Source of the DNA: Olivibacter sitiensis DSM 17696
Lineage (GTDB): Bacteria > Bacteroidota > Bacteroidia > Sphingobacteriales > Sphingobacteriaceae
Assembly: GCF_000427965.1 (NCBI RefSeq)
Contig: NZ_ATZA01000036.1
Span: forward strand, 1 to 62,291
Length of the DNA: 62,291 nt
Direction: 5' to 3'
This document shows, in pieces, positions 9,404-18,981 of the stretch. Both the position numbers and the translations under genes were made by a program. Under the pieces are notes generated by a model, which did no database searches, was not told where the DNA came from, and saw only the letters and a program-made list of their open reading frames with translations. The first letter of the stretch is position 1; each line of letters begins with the position of its first letter.

Positions 9404-10561
9404 TCAGCTGAACTGCTCACTGGGGAAAAAAGTTTGTTCTTTCCTTTCCAGGTCGCCATTTTTATATGCTTTATATTTTGACTTACGTTTATACCATTTT
9501 ATAACTACCGGAATGGCAGATAAAATGATCAAGCCAATACCTACAAAGAAAATATTCGGAATATGGGTAAAGAAAGCGCCACTAGTAAATATGGACAAAA
9601 CCATCAAGGTAGAAAATGGGAGAGAAAGCGCCAACACATTCATTGCCAATTGCATGTTAAACACTTTTGGAGATGAGCTACTTCCTTCCTTCTTGCTCAA
9701 AACCTCCACGGCAGCCATATGTGCCAAAGGCCAAAAACTACAAGAACTTTGAGGAAATACGACGGCCAATAATATAGCCATATGGCTTGCACCAGGAATA
9801 AACAGTAAGAAAATACCACTAACGATAAAAGTCATGCCCGCCCGAAACAAAAGTAATGTGCCTATTTGTTTAAATTCATCCCATTTAAAAACCACGGCTA
9901 TCCCGATAAACAGCAATATGAGTGGAGTCATTAGGTCAGCGAGCAACTTGGCGGCATCCTGAAGGAATAGAGGCAAATCTTCAAAATATACATTACAACA
10001 CAACAATACGATCGCCAAGGCCATCACCACATTAATAGGTTCGTTTAGCATACCTATAAACAAGGATTTAATCTTTGCATGGCCGGAATGTTTCACATGG
10101 CTATTCAGCTTATAGAACCAATGCATTGCCAGCATATAACTAAAAATCAACACGGCTATTTTATTACCCACATCCGCCAGAGCGCCTCTGGCTAGGGCCT
10201 CTTCACCAATGTATTCACTAATGAAAGGAAAACAGGACAGACCTGGAGCCAGAGAAGGCATTAAGAGCATCAAGGTACGTATTTCCGCGCTATTCTTTCT
10301 AAGTCCATAAAAAGGAAGTGCCAGCCATGAAATCAACAGAAACAAGCCATTGTAGCAAAGTACCAACAGCGGGAGGATTAGTAATTCGGCCTTTACATGA
10401 AGCTTCATCAGTGCGATAAATATCACTGCAGGCAAAGCAATATTAAGAATGATGACTTTGAGAGATTGTTGATGTTCTGGCTTAACGAGCTTCTTCTTCA
10501 AGAATAAACCAATACACAGTATTAATAGTAAGGATAATGTTTTCTGAACGGCGGGATTCAT
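9404..10561 (-). CDS. AEC-family (auxin efflux carrier type) transporter
   Basis: An inner-membrane carrier of about 385 residues with roughly ten hydrophobic segments split into two halves by a hydrophilic stretch around residues 160-180. It fits the AEC family, whose bacterial members move malonate, malate and other organic or amino acids. It ends in a basic tail (KWYKRKSKYKAYKNG). The substrate is unknown. It lies between the S9 peptidase and the exported aminotransferase, so a role in moving amino-acid-derived oxoacids is conceivable but unproven. Confidence 0.8.
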   Translation of the reverse strand: MNPAVQKTLSLLLILCIGLFLKKKLVKPEHQQSLKVIILNIALPAVIFIALMKLHVKAELLILPLLVLCYNGLFLLISWLALPFYGLRKNSAEIRTLMLLMPSLAPGLSCFPFISEYIGEEALARGALADVGNKIAVLIFSYMLAMHWFYKLNSHVKHSGHAKIKSLFIGMLNEPINVVMALAIVLLCCNVYFEDLPLFLQDAAKLLADLMTPLILLFIGIAVVFKWDEFKQIGTLLLFRAGMTFIVSGIFLLFIPGASHMAILLAVVFPQSSCSFWPLAHMAAVEVLSKKEGSSSSPKVFNMQLAMNVLALSLPFSTLMVLSIFTSGAFFTHIPNIFFVGIGLIILSAIPVVIKWYKRKSKYKAYKNGDLERKEQTFFPSEQFS

Positions 10562-10696
10562 CTAAATATAAAATAAAATTCAAGCACAAGGGAGAAAAAG
10601 CAAAAACATTGGAGAAAAACATGGCAGCCCTCATTTTGAGCTTGAGTCGCTGCCACGTATAACACAAAACAAAAACAAGAAAAATATTGAAAATTT

Positions 10697-11875
10697 CTAA
10701 GCAGTCACCTTCTTAAAGGCGTCCGTAAAGATTTGCATTTCCTCCATAGTCCCCATACTCACCCTACACCAAGGTTCATCTTTAAAAGAATACATTCTCA
10801 CGCCAACTCCCTGTTCGGTCAACGCTTTCGAGAACGCTCTGCCATCGGTATCTTTCTTGAGCGGGAATATAACAAAATTCGTATACGAGGGAATGTATTT
10901 ATAGCCCAACTTATCCAGTTCCTTGCAAAGATATTCCCTTGAGGCCGTGTTCAACACTTTACACTGGTCACAGAACTCCTTGGACTGCATGCTGGCGATA
11001 GCACCTTTCACAGACGTAACACACAGTCCCATAGTACCTCTCACCATGTCCGTAATGCTCTTGATACGCTCTGGAGTAGCTACAATATAACCAATACGCA
11101 GACCGGCCATAGAGTGTATTTTTGAGAACGTGCGTGCCACGATGACATCATGTCCTTCCGATACCAATCCTACCATGGTATTGGTATCCGGATCTTCCAA
11201 AAACTCCAGATAGGCTTCATCTACGAAAATAGGCACCTTCTTGGACACTGTTTTACAAAAAGATTTTAGATCTTCCGCATTGGTTATAGAACCAATTGGA
11301 TTATTGGGATTACAAACATAGATCAATTGCGTTTCCGAATCCACCGCCTTTTCCATTGCCGGCAAATCATGAGCGTAATCGCTGGTAAGCGGAACGGGCT
11401 TCCAGGTAGCTCCCACAGCTTGTGCCGTATTGATCAATGACATATAAGAAGGGTCTGCCGACACGATATTCCCGCCTTTGATAAAACGACTAATCGCTGT
11501 TTTCTCCAACAAGTCTGTAGAGCCAGGCCCCAACATAACGCACTCTGGAGAAACACCTTCTTTTTCGGCGATCATGCCTATAAGGGTGAAGGCGTCACCA
11601 TGCCCATAACGATTACCTGAAGAAATCGCATCGGCAATAGCTTTTTTTACTTCTGGTGATGGGCCGTGCGGGTTTTCATTGGCATTTAGCCTAGCCCTCA
11701 TAGCTGGCGCATCATTTAAATAGGACGGGTGATCCACTTCCCAAATTATGCTTTGTGGATTCACGCGTTTTGAGTCTGCGGAAGAAGCCCAGCTCAACTT
11801 GGGAGCAAGTGTAATACCACCTGCTGCGATTAAACCTGATTTAATCCAATTCCTGCGGTTAATAGTCGTTGACAT
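10697..11875 (-). CDS. Tat-exported PLP-dependent aminotransferase, histidinol-phosphate-aminotransferase-like
   Basis: Fold-type I aminotransferase of class I/II with HisC-like sequence. The core contains ARLNANENPHGPS, VCNPNNPIG and the PLP-lysine motif ARTFSKIHSMAG (Lys about residue 248). What is odd is the N-terminus: NRRNWIK followed by a hydrophobic run and a likely cleavage site near LSWASSA. This is a twin-arginine signal, so a folded, PLP-loaded enzyme should be exported. It is therefore unlikely to be the biosynthetic HisC, and no his genes are nearby. It is separated from susD by two terminators and a possible own -7 box (TATTTTTG at 11990-11983, minus). Confidence 0.88.
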   Translation of the reverse strand: MSTTINRRNWIKSGLIAAGGITLAPKLSWASSADSKRVNPQSIIWEVDHPSYLNDAPAMRARLNANENPHGPSPEVKKAIADAISSGNRYGHGDAFTLIGMIAEKEGVSPECVMLGPGSTDLLEKTAISRFIKGGNIVSADPSYMSLINTAQAVGATWKPVPLTSDYAHDLPAMEKAVDSETQLIYVCNPNNPIGSITNAEDLKSFCKTVSKKVPIFVDEAYLEFLEDPDTNTMVGLVSEGHDVIVARTFSKIHSMAGLRIGYIVATPERIKSITDMVRGTMGLCVTSVKGAIASMQSKEFCDQCKVLNTASREYLCKELDKLGYKYIPSYTNFVIFPLKKDTDGRAFSKALTEQGVGVRMYSFKDEPWCRVSMGTMEEMQIFTDAFKKVTA

Positions 11876-11982
11876 ATTATTTTAATTTTTGTTGTTGGAT
11901 AATTTTGATCGTGCGATATATTTCTTACACTAAGATAGTAAACTGAATGACGAATAATCTCTAAACAAACACGAATATTAGC

Positions 11983-11990
11983 CAAAAATA
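11983..11990 (-). promoter_or_regulatory. possible -7 box for the exported aminotransferase
   Basis: TATTTTTG on the minus strand fits TAnnTTTG. The predicted leader is about 104 nt. No -33 match is present at the usual 20-nt spacing, so this is weak. Confidence 0.25.
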
Positions 11991-12118
11991 ACTTAATTTT
12001 TGTTAAAAATAGAAGCAAAAAGCAATCAAACACCCATGATAAAGAAAATATTACACACATAATAACCATAAGCAACACAAAGACATCATTCATTTCAAGC
12101 AATAGGATCAGAATTTAC

Positions 12119-12153
12119 AAAAAAACTCCTGATGAGTTCAAAATCACCAGGAG
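12119..12153 (-). terminator. second terminator downstream of susD
   Basis: On the minus strand, 10-nt arms (12153-12144 with 12135-12126, one A:C mismatch) are closed by an 8-nt loop and followed by seven T residues. It lies about 90 nt beyond the susD stop codon. With the hairpin at 12191-12222 it forms a double terminator isolating the susCD transcript from the aminotransferase gene. Confidence 0.75.
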
Positions 12154-12190
12154 CTGATCTTTTAATTATATTGACCGACACATAAAAAGA

Positions 12191-12222
12191 TAAAAATCCC
12201 CGACAGCAATGCATCGGGGATT
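12191..12222 (-). terminator. first terminator downstream of susD
   Basis: On the minus strand, AATCCCCGA (12222-12214) pairs perfectly with TCGGGGATT (12203-12195) across a 10-nt loop, followed by a T-rich run. It begins 22 nt after the susD stop. Confidence 0.75.
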
Positions 12223-12243
12223 AATGAAGAGAAATTTCAAATT

Positions 12244-13701
12244 TTAATTTCCGATCAAACTATTGGTCAAAAGCTCGTTATTAGACATTGGCCAGATGTA
12301 ATTTGAAGCGGAAGGAGCCACGGCATTTGTCGAAAACGATGGACCTATTTTCTCAGGAAAAGGACGTACTCGACGCGTAATATCCCAAGACCTAAATCCT
12401 TCACCCAGTAACTCAATTCTTCTCTCGGTTTCGATGCTTTCAATTAATGCAGCGCTTGTTGCCGTAGCCGAAGCGGGAAATTCATAAACAGGATCAGAGC
12501 GGTGGTGCACAGCTTCCAGTAGCGCTTTAGCCAAAGCGAGATCCCCTGTTTCAGCGGCGGCCTCGGCATAATTCAACAATATTTCTGCATAGCGAATTAC
12601 CGGCATATATCTTAAGTATGGTGCACCTTGACCAAACTTTGCCAAATAATTTCTACCACCTGCGTTTCTTAATAGGCCCCACCTTGCATCGTCTGGTCCC
12701 CATTGAGCATTACCAACAATTTGCGCTGGATTTAAGAAATATTCCTCGTTTCCATTATACAGATAACCCAATGCAGACTGACCAGAAAGCATATTTAGAT
12801 TAGTGAATGGCATTGAAAAAATTGACTCTGTAGTCGTATAATTCGTAGCGAACAAGCCAACTATATCCTCCTGCAAAGCGTGCAGAACACCTGTTGGAGA
12901 GGCAAATTCTGTATCACCCGAACAAATTTTGCTTGCCTCAGCTACTACTGCCGGCCAGTCCCCCTGACTCAAATAGACACGTGTTTTCAACGCTATCGCC
13001 GTGTTCTTGTGTGCACGCGTAGTATTTAACAGCGCATTGCTTCTAGACGACGGTAGCTCTGCTTCCGCATCATTTAAATCTTGCAATATTTGTTGATAAA
13101 CTTGCGCTACAGTACTTGGTGCTAGATCATTGTTTTCAGTATCCGTTTCTGCCAATAAACGCAATGGAACACCAGAAGCAGATCCGTTGCTTTCAGCATA
13201 CGGTCTAGCAAACAAGGTAACTAAGGTGTAATAAGATAAAGCTCTTATAAATTTAGCTTCACCAACGTACCCTGCAGCTACCTCGGCAGTAACAACATCT
13301 GGATTATCTGCTAACCCTTGTATTAAGATATTCGCTCTATTTATTGCGGTGTAGCCATTCGACCATACATTTATAATGTCACTTGACCCGGAATTATAAC
13401 TATGGTTCCATGCATCGAACCCGGTAAAGGAATTCGAAGTTGTATTAATAAAATCCTCTCCACGTACATCCATGAACATCAACAATCGGCCGCCGTAAAA
13501 ATTAGCGTCCTTAATAGCAGCGTACATCCCATTGGCCAATCCTTCAATACGATCTGGTGTACTGAAAATGTCACTGGCACTTAATTGAGTGGGCGGAACT
13601 TGATCAAGATATTCGGCTTCATCACATGAATGAAGCGAGAGCATCAATGATAGTCCGACTACCCCACCAAACATCTTTACTGATTTATATATCATATTCA
13701 T
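12244..13701 (-). CDS. RagB/SusD family nutrient-uptake outer membrane lipoprotein
   Basis: The surface-exposed lid and binding lipoprotein that forms a pedal-bin complex with the SusC barrel. The 485-residue chain has a lipoprotein signal (LSLHSC, lipid Cys at about residue 26) and the SusD-type TPR-helical body. It has the usual N-terminal YLDQVPPTQLSASDIF segment and the C-terminal ETERRIELLGEGFRSWDITR motif. The ligand cannot be predicted from sequence. The neighbouring peptidases and absence of glycoside hydrolases suggest peptides rather than glycans. It is transcribed directly after susC (46-bp gap). Confidence 0.95.
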   Translation of the reverse strand: MNMIYKSVKMFGGVVGLSLMLSLHSCDEAEYLDQVPPTQLSASDIFSTPDRIEGLANGMYAAIKDANFYGGRLLMFMDVRGEDFINTTSNSFTGFDAWNHSYNSGSSDIINVWSNGYTAINRANILIQGLADNPDVVTAEVAAGYVGEAKFIRALSYYTLVTLFARPYAESNGSASGVPLRLLAETDTENNDLAPSTVAQVYQQILQDLNDAEAELPSSRSNALLNTTRAHKNTAIALKTRVYLSQGDWPAVVAEASKICSGDTEFASPTGVLHALQEDIVGLFATNYTTTESIFSMPFTNLNMLSGQSALGYLYNGNEEYFLNPAQIVGNAQWGPDDARWGLLRNAGGRNYLAKFGQGAPYLRYMPVIRYAEILLNYAEAAAETGDLALAKALLEAVHHRSDPVYEFPASATATSAALIESIETERRIELLGEGFRSWDITRRVRPFPEKIGPSFSTNAVAPSASNYIWPMSNNELLTNSLIGN

Positions 13702-13747
13702 ATTTTGCCGATTAATAATTTAAATTTTTTCTGAGTCATTATAATTT

Positions 13748-16700
13748 TTAGAAAGCAACATTCACACCGAATGTAATCGTTCTACCATTACCTATAGAGT
13801 TATATTCAACACCTGGAGATGTATTTCTATTCCCGTTAATAGATGACTCAGGATCTAACCCTGTATATCCTGTAATTAAGAATACGTTTGTAGCTTGCGC
13901 ATATACACGAATGTTACTTATGCCTGAAGTACCGAACAGACGACTAGGCACTTTGTAACCCAACAGTACATTTTGTAAACGTAAGAAATCAGCTTTTTCA
14001 ATGTAGGCAGAAATATTTGGAATATTTCCACTTGCGAAATTGTCATTATACACTAATCTAGGCACATCGGTTACGTCACCTGGATTTTGCCACCGATCCA
14101 AAACTTTCACAGAGTTATTAAAATAACGCTGATCTAGCCAAGTACCAGTATTACCATTTAGAATCTTGTTCCCGCCGGAGAACGAAAAATTAATTCCCAA
14201 ATCGAAATTAGCATAACGGAAAGTATTTTGGAAACCGCCATACCATTTAGGCAGGGCATTTCCTAATGGTTCATAATCAGCAGCAGTAATTGCAGCTGCT
14301 GGGGAGCCATCCAAATACTGCCATTGGGATTCACCAGACGCAACAGCTGCAGAATACTGGATCTGTTCTCCAGCAGCGTTAATAAATATACGACGCCCGT
14401 TTTCTGGATTAATACCGTTGGTAACTGCGCCGTAGAGAGTTCCCACTGAGTAACCTGCCTCCGTCATATTAAACGGATTTCCAGACGAGTTGCTCACGAT
14501 ACGATCTCCTTCACCTGCAAGCGAAATAACTTCATTTTTATTATAAGTAAAATTCAAAGAGGACGTCCATGTAAATTTACTCTTGCGCATAATATCGCCA
14601 CTTAAACCTAACTCAACACCTTTATTATAAAGTGATCCGACATTTTGGTAAATAGAGTTCCCAGGGATTCCTTTAGAGGGCGCTTGCGGAACTTGTAGGA
14701 TTAATCCGTCAACATTATTTTTATACCAGCTAAAATCAACTTGTAAGCGATCATGGAATAAGCCCATATCAGCACCGATGTTAATCTGATCACCAGTCTC
14801 CCATCCTAAAGCCGGGTTACCAGCTTGACTAATTGCCCATGTGGCGGCGCTACCATATAAATTAGATGAGTAAAGGGCCAATGATGCATAAGGATCCAAG
14901 TTACCATTACCTACTCTACCCCAACTTCCTCTCAACTTTACATTATTCAACACGGAACTTAAACCACTTTCTTTATAGAAACTTTCATCTGACAATAGCC
15001 AACCAGCAGATACACCACCAAAATTCCCCCATTTAGTATCAAACCCTAACGCTGAGTTCCCATCGCGTCGAAAATTAACGGTGATAAAATATTTTGAATC
15101 GTAATCATAGCCAACACGAGTCAAATAAGAAATGATAGATGCCTTTGATAGGATATTTCCTGAAGAAGAAATCTGTCCCCAACTACCTTGAAAATCGGTA
15201 AAATAAGGATCCGCAGCTTGTTGCACATTTGCTCCCCAACGATTTACGTTGAACTCTTGTACATCCATACCTGCCAATGCCGAAATATGATGTTCATCAA
15301 ATCGTACGTCATAATTTAACGTATTCGCAAAATTCCAGTTATTATTTAATCTAGTGATATTTGTCACTGAACCACCAGATGCTGCTGCAGAAGATCCTGG
15401 CAACGCGCTCGCGGAACTAATATCTTCTGTACGCATTCTGTCAACCGAATACTTCGTATCAAAAGTTAATCCTTTTATAAAGGTAATTGTCGCACCCACA
15501 TTTGCTAAAACACGATCGTTTGCAGATGTATATTTCGCCAATTCAAATAACGTTAATGGGTTATAGTAAACGCTAACGACGTCGTTATTGCCGTTACCGA
15601 TAGTTCCATTTATATTGTTATTCAAATGTGGAGTACCATCAGCATTTCTGGCAGGCACGTTTGGATTCAACGTCCAAGCCATACGTGCAGCACCAACAAT
15701 TAATTGTGCATTACCATCTCTAGATCCAGAATTTGGTGACCGGTTTTCAGATTTTGAATAATTTAATCCTCCAGTCAATTTTAACCAATTGGTCGCTTCA
15801 TGATCAATATTGAAGCGTACACCTGCACGATCAAATTCATTTTTCTGCAAAATTCCAGATTGCTCAGAAAGGTTTGCAGAGAAAAAATACTTCGTTTTTG
15901 GACTACCACCACTGATACTCACTGCATGATTATGAGACTGCCCGGTTTGGAAAATATAATCTAACCAATTAGTATTCACTAACGAGCCATCCGCATTATA
16001 GCTTGGAAAATAAAGTGCGGACGCAACGTTTGGATTATCTGCTTGACCAGAAAGAATCTTACGATTCATTTGCGCTTCATTTTTAATATCCATAAACTGC
16101 TGTGCATCCAGTAATTTTGGCAAACGAACTGCGTTCGTGATACCGTACCAACCGTCATAGGTAACGCGGGCATTGCCCTCTTTCCCCCTTTTGGTTGTCA
16201 CTAAAATCACACCGTTAGCACCTCGAGATCCATAAATCGAAGTAGATGCAGCATCTTTCAACACGTCAATTGATTCAATATCCGAAGGGTTGATGTCTGC
16301 TAAGGGATTATTAGGAACAGTAGCGTTTGAAGACACATCGCCACTAGTTACAGGGATACCGTCAATTACGAAAAGTGGATAAGAACTCAAAGAGATAGAG
16401 TTAACACCGCGAATCCTAATAACCGGTGCATTATTCAATTGCCCATTTGGCAATGAAACATTTACACCAGAAGCTCTACCAATGAGTGCCTGGTCAAAAC
16501 TTTGTACAGGAATATCTTTTAAATCTTCCTGGAGTACACGAGACGCAGCACCAGTAAATTCTTTTTTAGTCTGGGTTCCGTAGCCCACTACTAACACTTC
16601 TCCCAATTCCTGCGCATCAGAAACTAAGCTAACATTAATAACCGTTCGGTTCCCTACAACAATCTCTTGTGATTTGTAGCCCAAAAAGGAAACGACCAAC

Positions 16701-16930
16701 GTGGCATTATCTGACACAGTCAGCGAAAACCGTCCGTCTCCATCAGTATGGGCTCCTTTTGTGGTGCCTTTCTCAATCACGGATACACCGGGAAGTACCT
16801 CCCCCGTCTCTGCATCTTTTACGATACCGCTTACAGTACGGTCAATCAATAGTTCATTGGCCCACAATGAAGGGACAAATACCCACATCAGCGCCAATAA
16901 GCTTAATAATCTTAATAGATTTTTTCTCAT
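13748..16930 (-). CDS. SusC/RagA family TonB-linked outer membrane transporter
   Basis: A TonB-dependent barrel that imports ligands captured by SusD. The 1060-residue protein has a signal peptide (LLRLLSLLALMWVFVPSLW) and a carboxypeptidase-regulatory-like domain (about 34-110). A plug follows with the family motif VVGYGTQTK and the SIYGSRGANGVILVTTKRG stretch, then a 22-strand barrel ending TFGVNVAF. There is no STN domain, so it is not wired to a FecR/FecI surface-signalling pair. The start was set at the ATG at 16930, which gives a normal signal peptide; 14 further residues upstream are possible but not signal-like. It forms a two-gene unit with susD. Confidence 0.96.
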   Translation of the reverse strand: MRKNLLRLLSLLALMWVFVPSLWANELLIDRTVSGIVKDAETGEVLPGVSVIEKGTTKGAHTDGDGRFSLTVSDNATLVVSFLGYKSQEIVVGNRTVINVSLVSDAQELGEVLVVGYGTQTKKEFTGAASRVLQEDLKDIPVQSFDQALIGRASGVNVSLPNGQLNNAPVIRIRGVNSISLSSYPLFVIDGIPVTSGDVSSNATVPNNPLADINPSDIESIDVLKDAASTSIYGSRGANGVILVTTKRGKEGNARVTYDGWYGITNAVRLPKLLDAQQFMDIKNEAQMNRKILSGQADNPNVASALYFPSYNADGSLVNTNWLDYIFQTGQSHNHAVSISGGSPKTKYFFSANLSEQSGILQKNEFDRAGVRFNIDHEATNWLKLTGGLNYSKSENRSPNSGSRDGNAQLIVGAARMAWTLNPNVPARNADGTPHLNNNINGTIGNGNNDVVSVYYNPLTLFELAKYTSANDRVLANVGATITFIKGLTFDTKYSVDRMRTEDISSASALPGSSAAASGGSVTNITRLNNNWNFANTLNYDVRFDEHHISALAGMDVQEFNVNRWGANVQQAADPYFTDFQGSWGQISSSGNILSKASIISYLTRVGYDYDSKYFITVNFRRDGNSALGFDTKWGNFGGVSAGWLLSDESFYKESGLSSVLNNVKLRGSWGRVGNGNLDPYASLALYSSNLYGSAATWAISQAGNPALGWETGDQINIGADMGLFHDRLQVDFSWYKNNVDGLILQVPQAPSKGIPGNSIYQNVGSLYNKGVELGLSGDIMRKSKFTWTSSLNFTYNKNEVISLAGEGDRIVSNSSGNPFNMTEAGYSVGTLYGAVTNGINPENGRRIFINAAGEQIQYSAAVASGESQWQYLDGSPAAAITAADYEPLGNALPKWYGGFQNTFRYANFDLGINFSFSGGNKILNGNTGTWLDQRYFNNSVKVLDRWQNPGDVTDVPRLVYNDNFASGNIPNISAYIEKADFLRLQNVLLGYKVPSRLFGTSGISNIRVYAQATNVFLITGYTGLDPESSINGNRNTSPGVEYNSIGNGRTITFGVNVAF

Positions 16931-17063
16931 AAAAAAATAATTTGGTATGGTTGGAAAATTGTGTTTGTTCATGAGTTGAATGGCGAGCCATAAGCTACGT
17001 CACACAAATCACCTCATTTAAAACTAAGTAAACAAACCATCAAAAAACCTCCAATTATTTATT

Positions 17064-17086
17064 ATTTTTATCATTTTGATAAAAAT
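17064..17086. repeat. perfect 10-bp AT-rich inverted repeat upstream of susC
   Basis: Arms ATTTTTATCA and TGATAAAAAT separated by three T residues. It is centred about 145 bp upstream of the susC start codon. It could be an operator for a dimeric regulator or an RNA hairpin in the leader; the absence of GC pairs argues against a terminator. Confidence 0.55.
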
Positions 17087-17241
17087 CAATCAACAAAATC
17101 AGTTTTAACAAAAAAAGCGCAGCCACGCAAGCCCTATAGTGAATTAAGATAAAAACGCATTAAATAAGCATTAAAACAGCCTTTGAAAAGAGTGAATGTT
17201 ACACCAAAAGCAACCTGACCAAGACCGATCTTGGAAATCTT

Positions 17242-17249
17242 CAAAAATA
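17242..17249 (-). promoter_or_regulatory. possible -7 box for susCD
   Basis: TATTTTTG on the minus strand, with TTTC (3 of 4 to TTTG) 20 nt upstream. The predicted start is near 17238. It is the only TAnnTTTG match on the correct strand in the 545-bp gap. Confidence 0.35.
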
Positions 17250-17475
17250 GATGCTCGTTAATAGCTCAGGAAAATAAGTTTGGGAGACAACCGTTTCTGG
17301 CGGCCTCCCGTCGACATAAATCAATCGCCTCTAGCGAATAAATATTTATCCCTTGGTAGGACACACAATTGGATCATATTTTAAATCAATTGATGCAACG
17401 GAAAATTACTATTGTATAGGTATAGGTGTGCTAACGTCATTCAAATCCTGAACGATTTGCCAAATCATTTAGAAA

Positions 17476-18948
17476 TTAATCTCGATAATTTAAAGCTGGT
17501 GCTCTTTCGCCCAATAAGGGAACATATTGAAAATCCGGTCCTCGCATCTTCTCCAATTCTGCTCGTGCCGCTTCTCGGAGGTCGCTATCTGCAAACAAGT
17601 CTATCCCCATCATGGCCATAGTCTTTGCAGCGACCATCATACCTTTGGCACCAATGTTCATTCCACTTGCCGCTACTGCCTGCCAACTATGCGCTGGCGT
17701 GCCCGGCACCCACGTAGCAGCTGCTAGACCGACAGTGGGTACCACCCAACTCACATCCGCCACATCTGTGGAGCCTCCAGTAGCGTCATTCAAAGTAATG
17801 GCAAAGGGTTGGATGGTCCCAGCAGTATTAATTTCTGGATACTCATGCGTAAAGCTTGTCTGGATTTGCTCGGCAAAGGCAAGCTCCGATGCATCGTAGG
17901 ATACGCCGCCTACCTGTTGAAGATTATCATACATCCTCTTTGCTAGGGGTACATTGGCAAGCACATTGTACACGCCCCCGATAATCTCATAGTCTACTTG
18001 AGTATCTGTACCTAAGCTAGCCCCTTTTGCCGCATTGACCACTCTTTCAAAGACACTACGTACAATCTTTGGGTCCACATGGCGTACATAATAATATACC
18101 TCTGCAAAATCGGGAACGACATTTGGAGCTTTACCTCCATCCGTGATAATGTAATGAATGCGGGTAGCGGAAGGAATGTGCTCGCGCATCATATTGACCA
18201 TATTATTCATAGCTTCTACTCCATCAAGTGCAGACCGTCCTTTATCCGGAGCACCTGCAGCATGTGATGCCAGCCCCTTAAAGCGGAATTTTGCACTGAT
18301 ATTGGCAAGGCTACTACTGGCAGATGCACTATTTTGAGACGATGGATGCCAATGCAAAACCGCATCGACACCGTCAAACAGACCTTCTCTTACCATATAT
18401 ACCTTACCCGATCCCCCCTCCTCGGCAGGGCATCCATATACTTTAACAGTACCCTGGATCTGCTTGCTTTCAATAAGCTTCTTCAGCTCTATTCCAGACG
18501 CCACTGATGCAACCCCAAACAGGTTATGACCACAACCATGCCCTGCAAGTCGCCCTGCTACCTCTTTTTTTATCGGCAAGCTATCCTGAGAAAGACCTGG
18601 TAATGCATCGTATTCTGCCAAAATGCCTATTACCGGTTTTCCTGTACCGTAAGTAGCCACAAATGCCGTTGGTATCCCTGCAACACTAGCTTCTATCTGA
18701 AAGCCTTCTTCCTCTAGCATGCCTTGCAGTAGGGCCGAACTCTCCTTTTCTTTATAGCCTACTTCACTGTAAGTCCATATGGCTTGTTCCGCCTGCTTCA
18801 ATTGATCAAATTTACCATCGAGCGAATGCATGATATGCTCTTTCAACTGTACATTTTTGGTGCCCTTTTTTTGTGCCATGAGAAAGGCTGGAAAACATAA
18901 AAATACACATAATGATCCTACCCAAAATATATACATCAAATTGAACAT
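17476..18948 (-). CDS. exported M20D-family amidohydrolase (AbgB/IAA-amino-acid hydrolase type)
   Basis: A dinuclear-metal hydrolase predicted to cleave N-acyl or N-aroyl amino acids; relatives act on p-aminobenzoyl-glutamate, indole-acetyl-amino acids and N-acyl amino acids. The 490-residue protein has a hydrophobic N-terminal signal ending near FPAFLMAQ. Metal-site motifs are AEYDALPG, AGHGCGHN (about 134) and GCPAEEGGSGK (about 174), with a lid domain after residue 215. The ATG at 18948 was chosen over a TTG eight codons upstream. It follows the M14 gene by 33 bp, so they are probably co-transcribed. Substrate is inferred only from the family. Confidence 0.9.
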   Translation of the reverse strand: MFNLMYIFWVGSLCVFLCFPAFLMAQKKGTKNVQLKEHIMHSLDGKFDQLKQAEQAIWTYSEVGYKEKESSALLQGMLEEEGFQIEASVAGIPTAFVATYGTGKPVIGILAEYDALPGLSQDSLPIKKEVAGRLAGHGCGHNLFGVASVASGIELKKLIESKQIQGTVKVYGCPAEEGGSGKVYMVREGLFDGVDAVLHWHPSSQNSASASSSLANISAKFRFKGLASHAAGAPDKGRSALDGVEAMNNMVNMMREHIPSATRIHYIITDGGKAPNVVPDFAEVYYYVRHVDPKIVRSVFERVVNAAKGASLGTDTQVDYEIIGGVYNVLANVPLAKRMYDNLQQVGGVSYDASELAFAEQIQTSFTHEYPEINTAGTIQPFAITLNDATGGSTDVADVSWVVPTVGLAAATWVPGTPAHSWQAVAASGMNIGAKGMMVAAKTMAMMGIDLFADSDLREAARAELEKMRGPDFQYVPLLGERAPALNYRD

Positions 18949-18981
18949 GATAATCTTATTAACTTTAAACAAATCAGTTAA

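Larger units (their letters stand above)
16931..17475 (-). other. long untranslated region upstream of susC
   Basis: A 545-bp stretch without a supported gene. It holds a possible -7 box (TATTTTTG, minus, 17249-17242) that would give a leader of about 308 nt. A CCAAGA-CCGA-TCTTGG inverted repeat (17219-17234) would fall just inside the transcript start. A perfect AT-rich palindrome lies at 17064-17086. A weak GGGAG/CTCCC hairpin near 17282-17309 may terminate the upstream peptidase transcript. Confidence 0.45.

Noticed and set aside
10697-11875. Histidine biosynthesis HisC
   Set aside because: The enzyme has a Tat export signal and no other his gene is nearby, so a biosynthetic cytoplasmic role is unlikely despite the HisC-like core.
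12244-16930. Polysaccharide utilisation locus
   Set aside because: SusC/SusD are present but no glycoside hydrolase, polysaccharide lyase, sulfatase or HTCS regulator is nearby; peptidases surround the pair instead.
16669-16940. Two overlapping plus-strand frames opposite the susC N-terminus
   Set aside because: Both are shadows of the signal peptide and regulatory-like domain of SusC.
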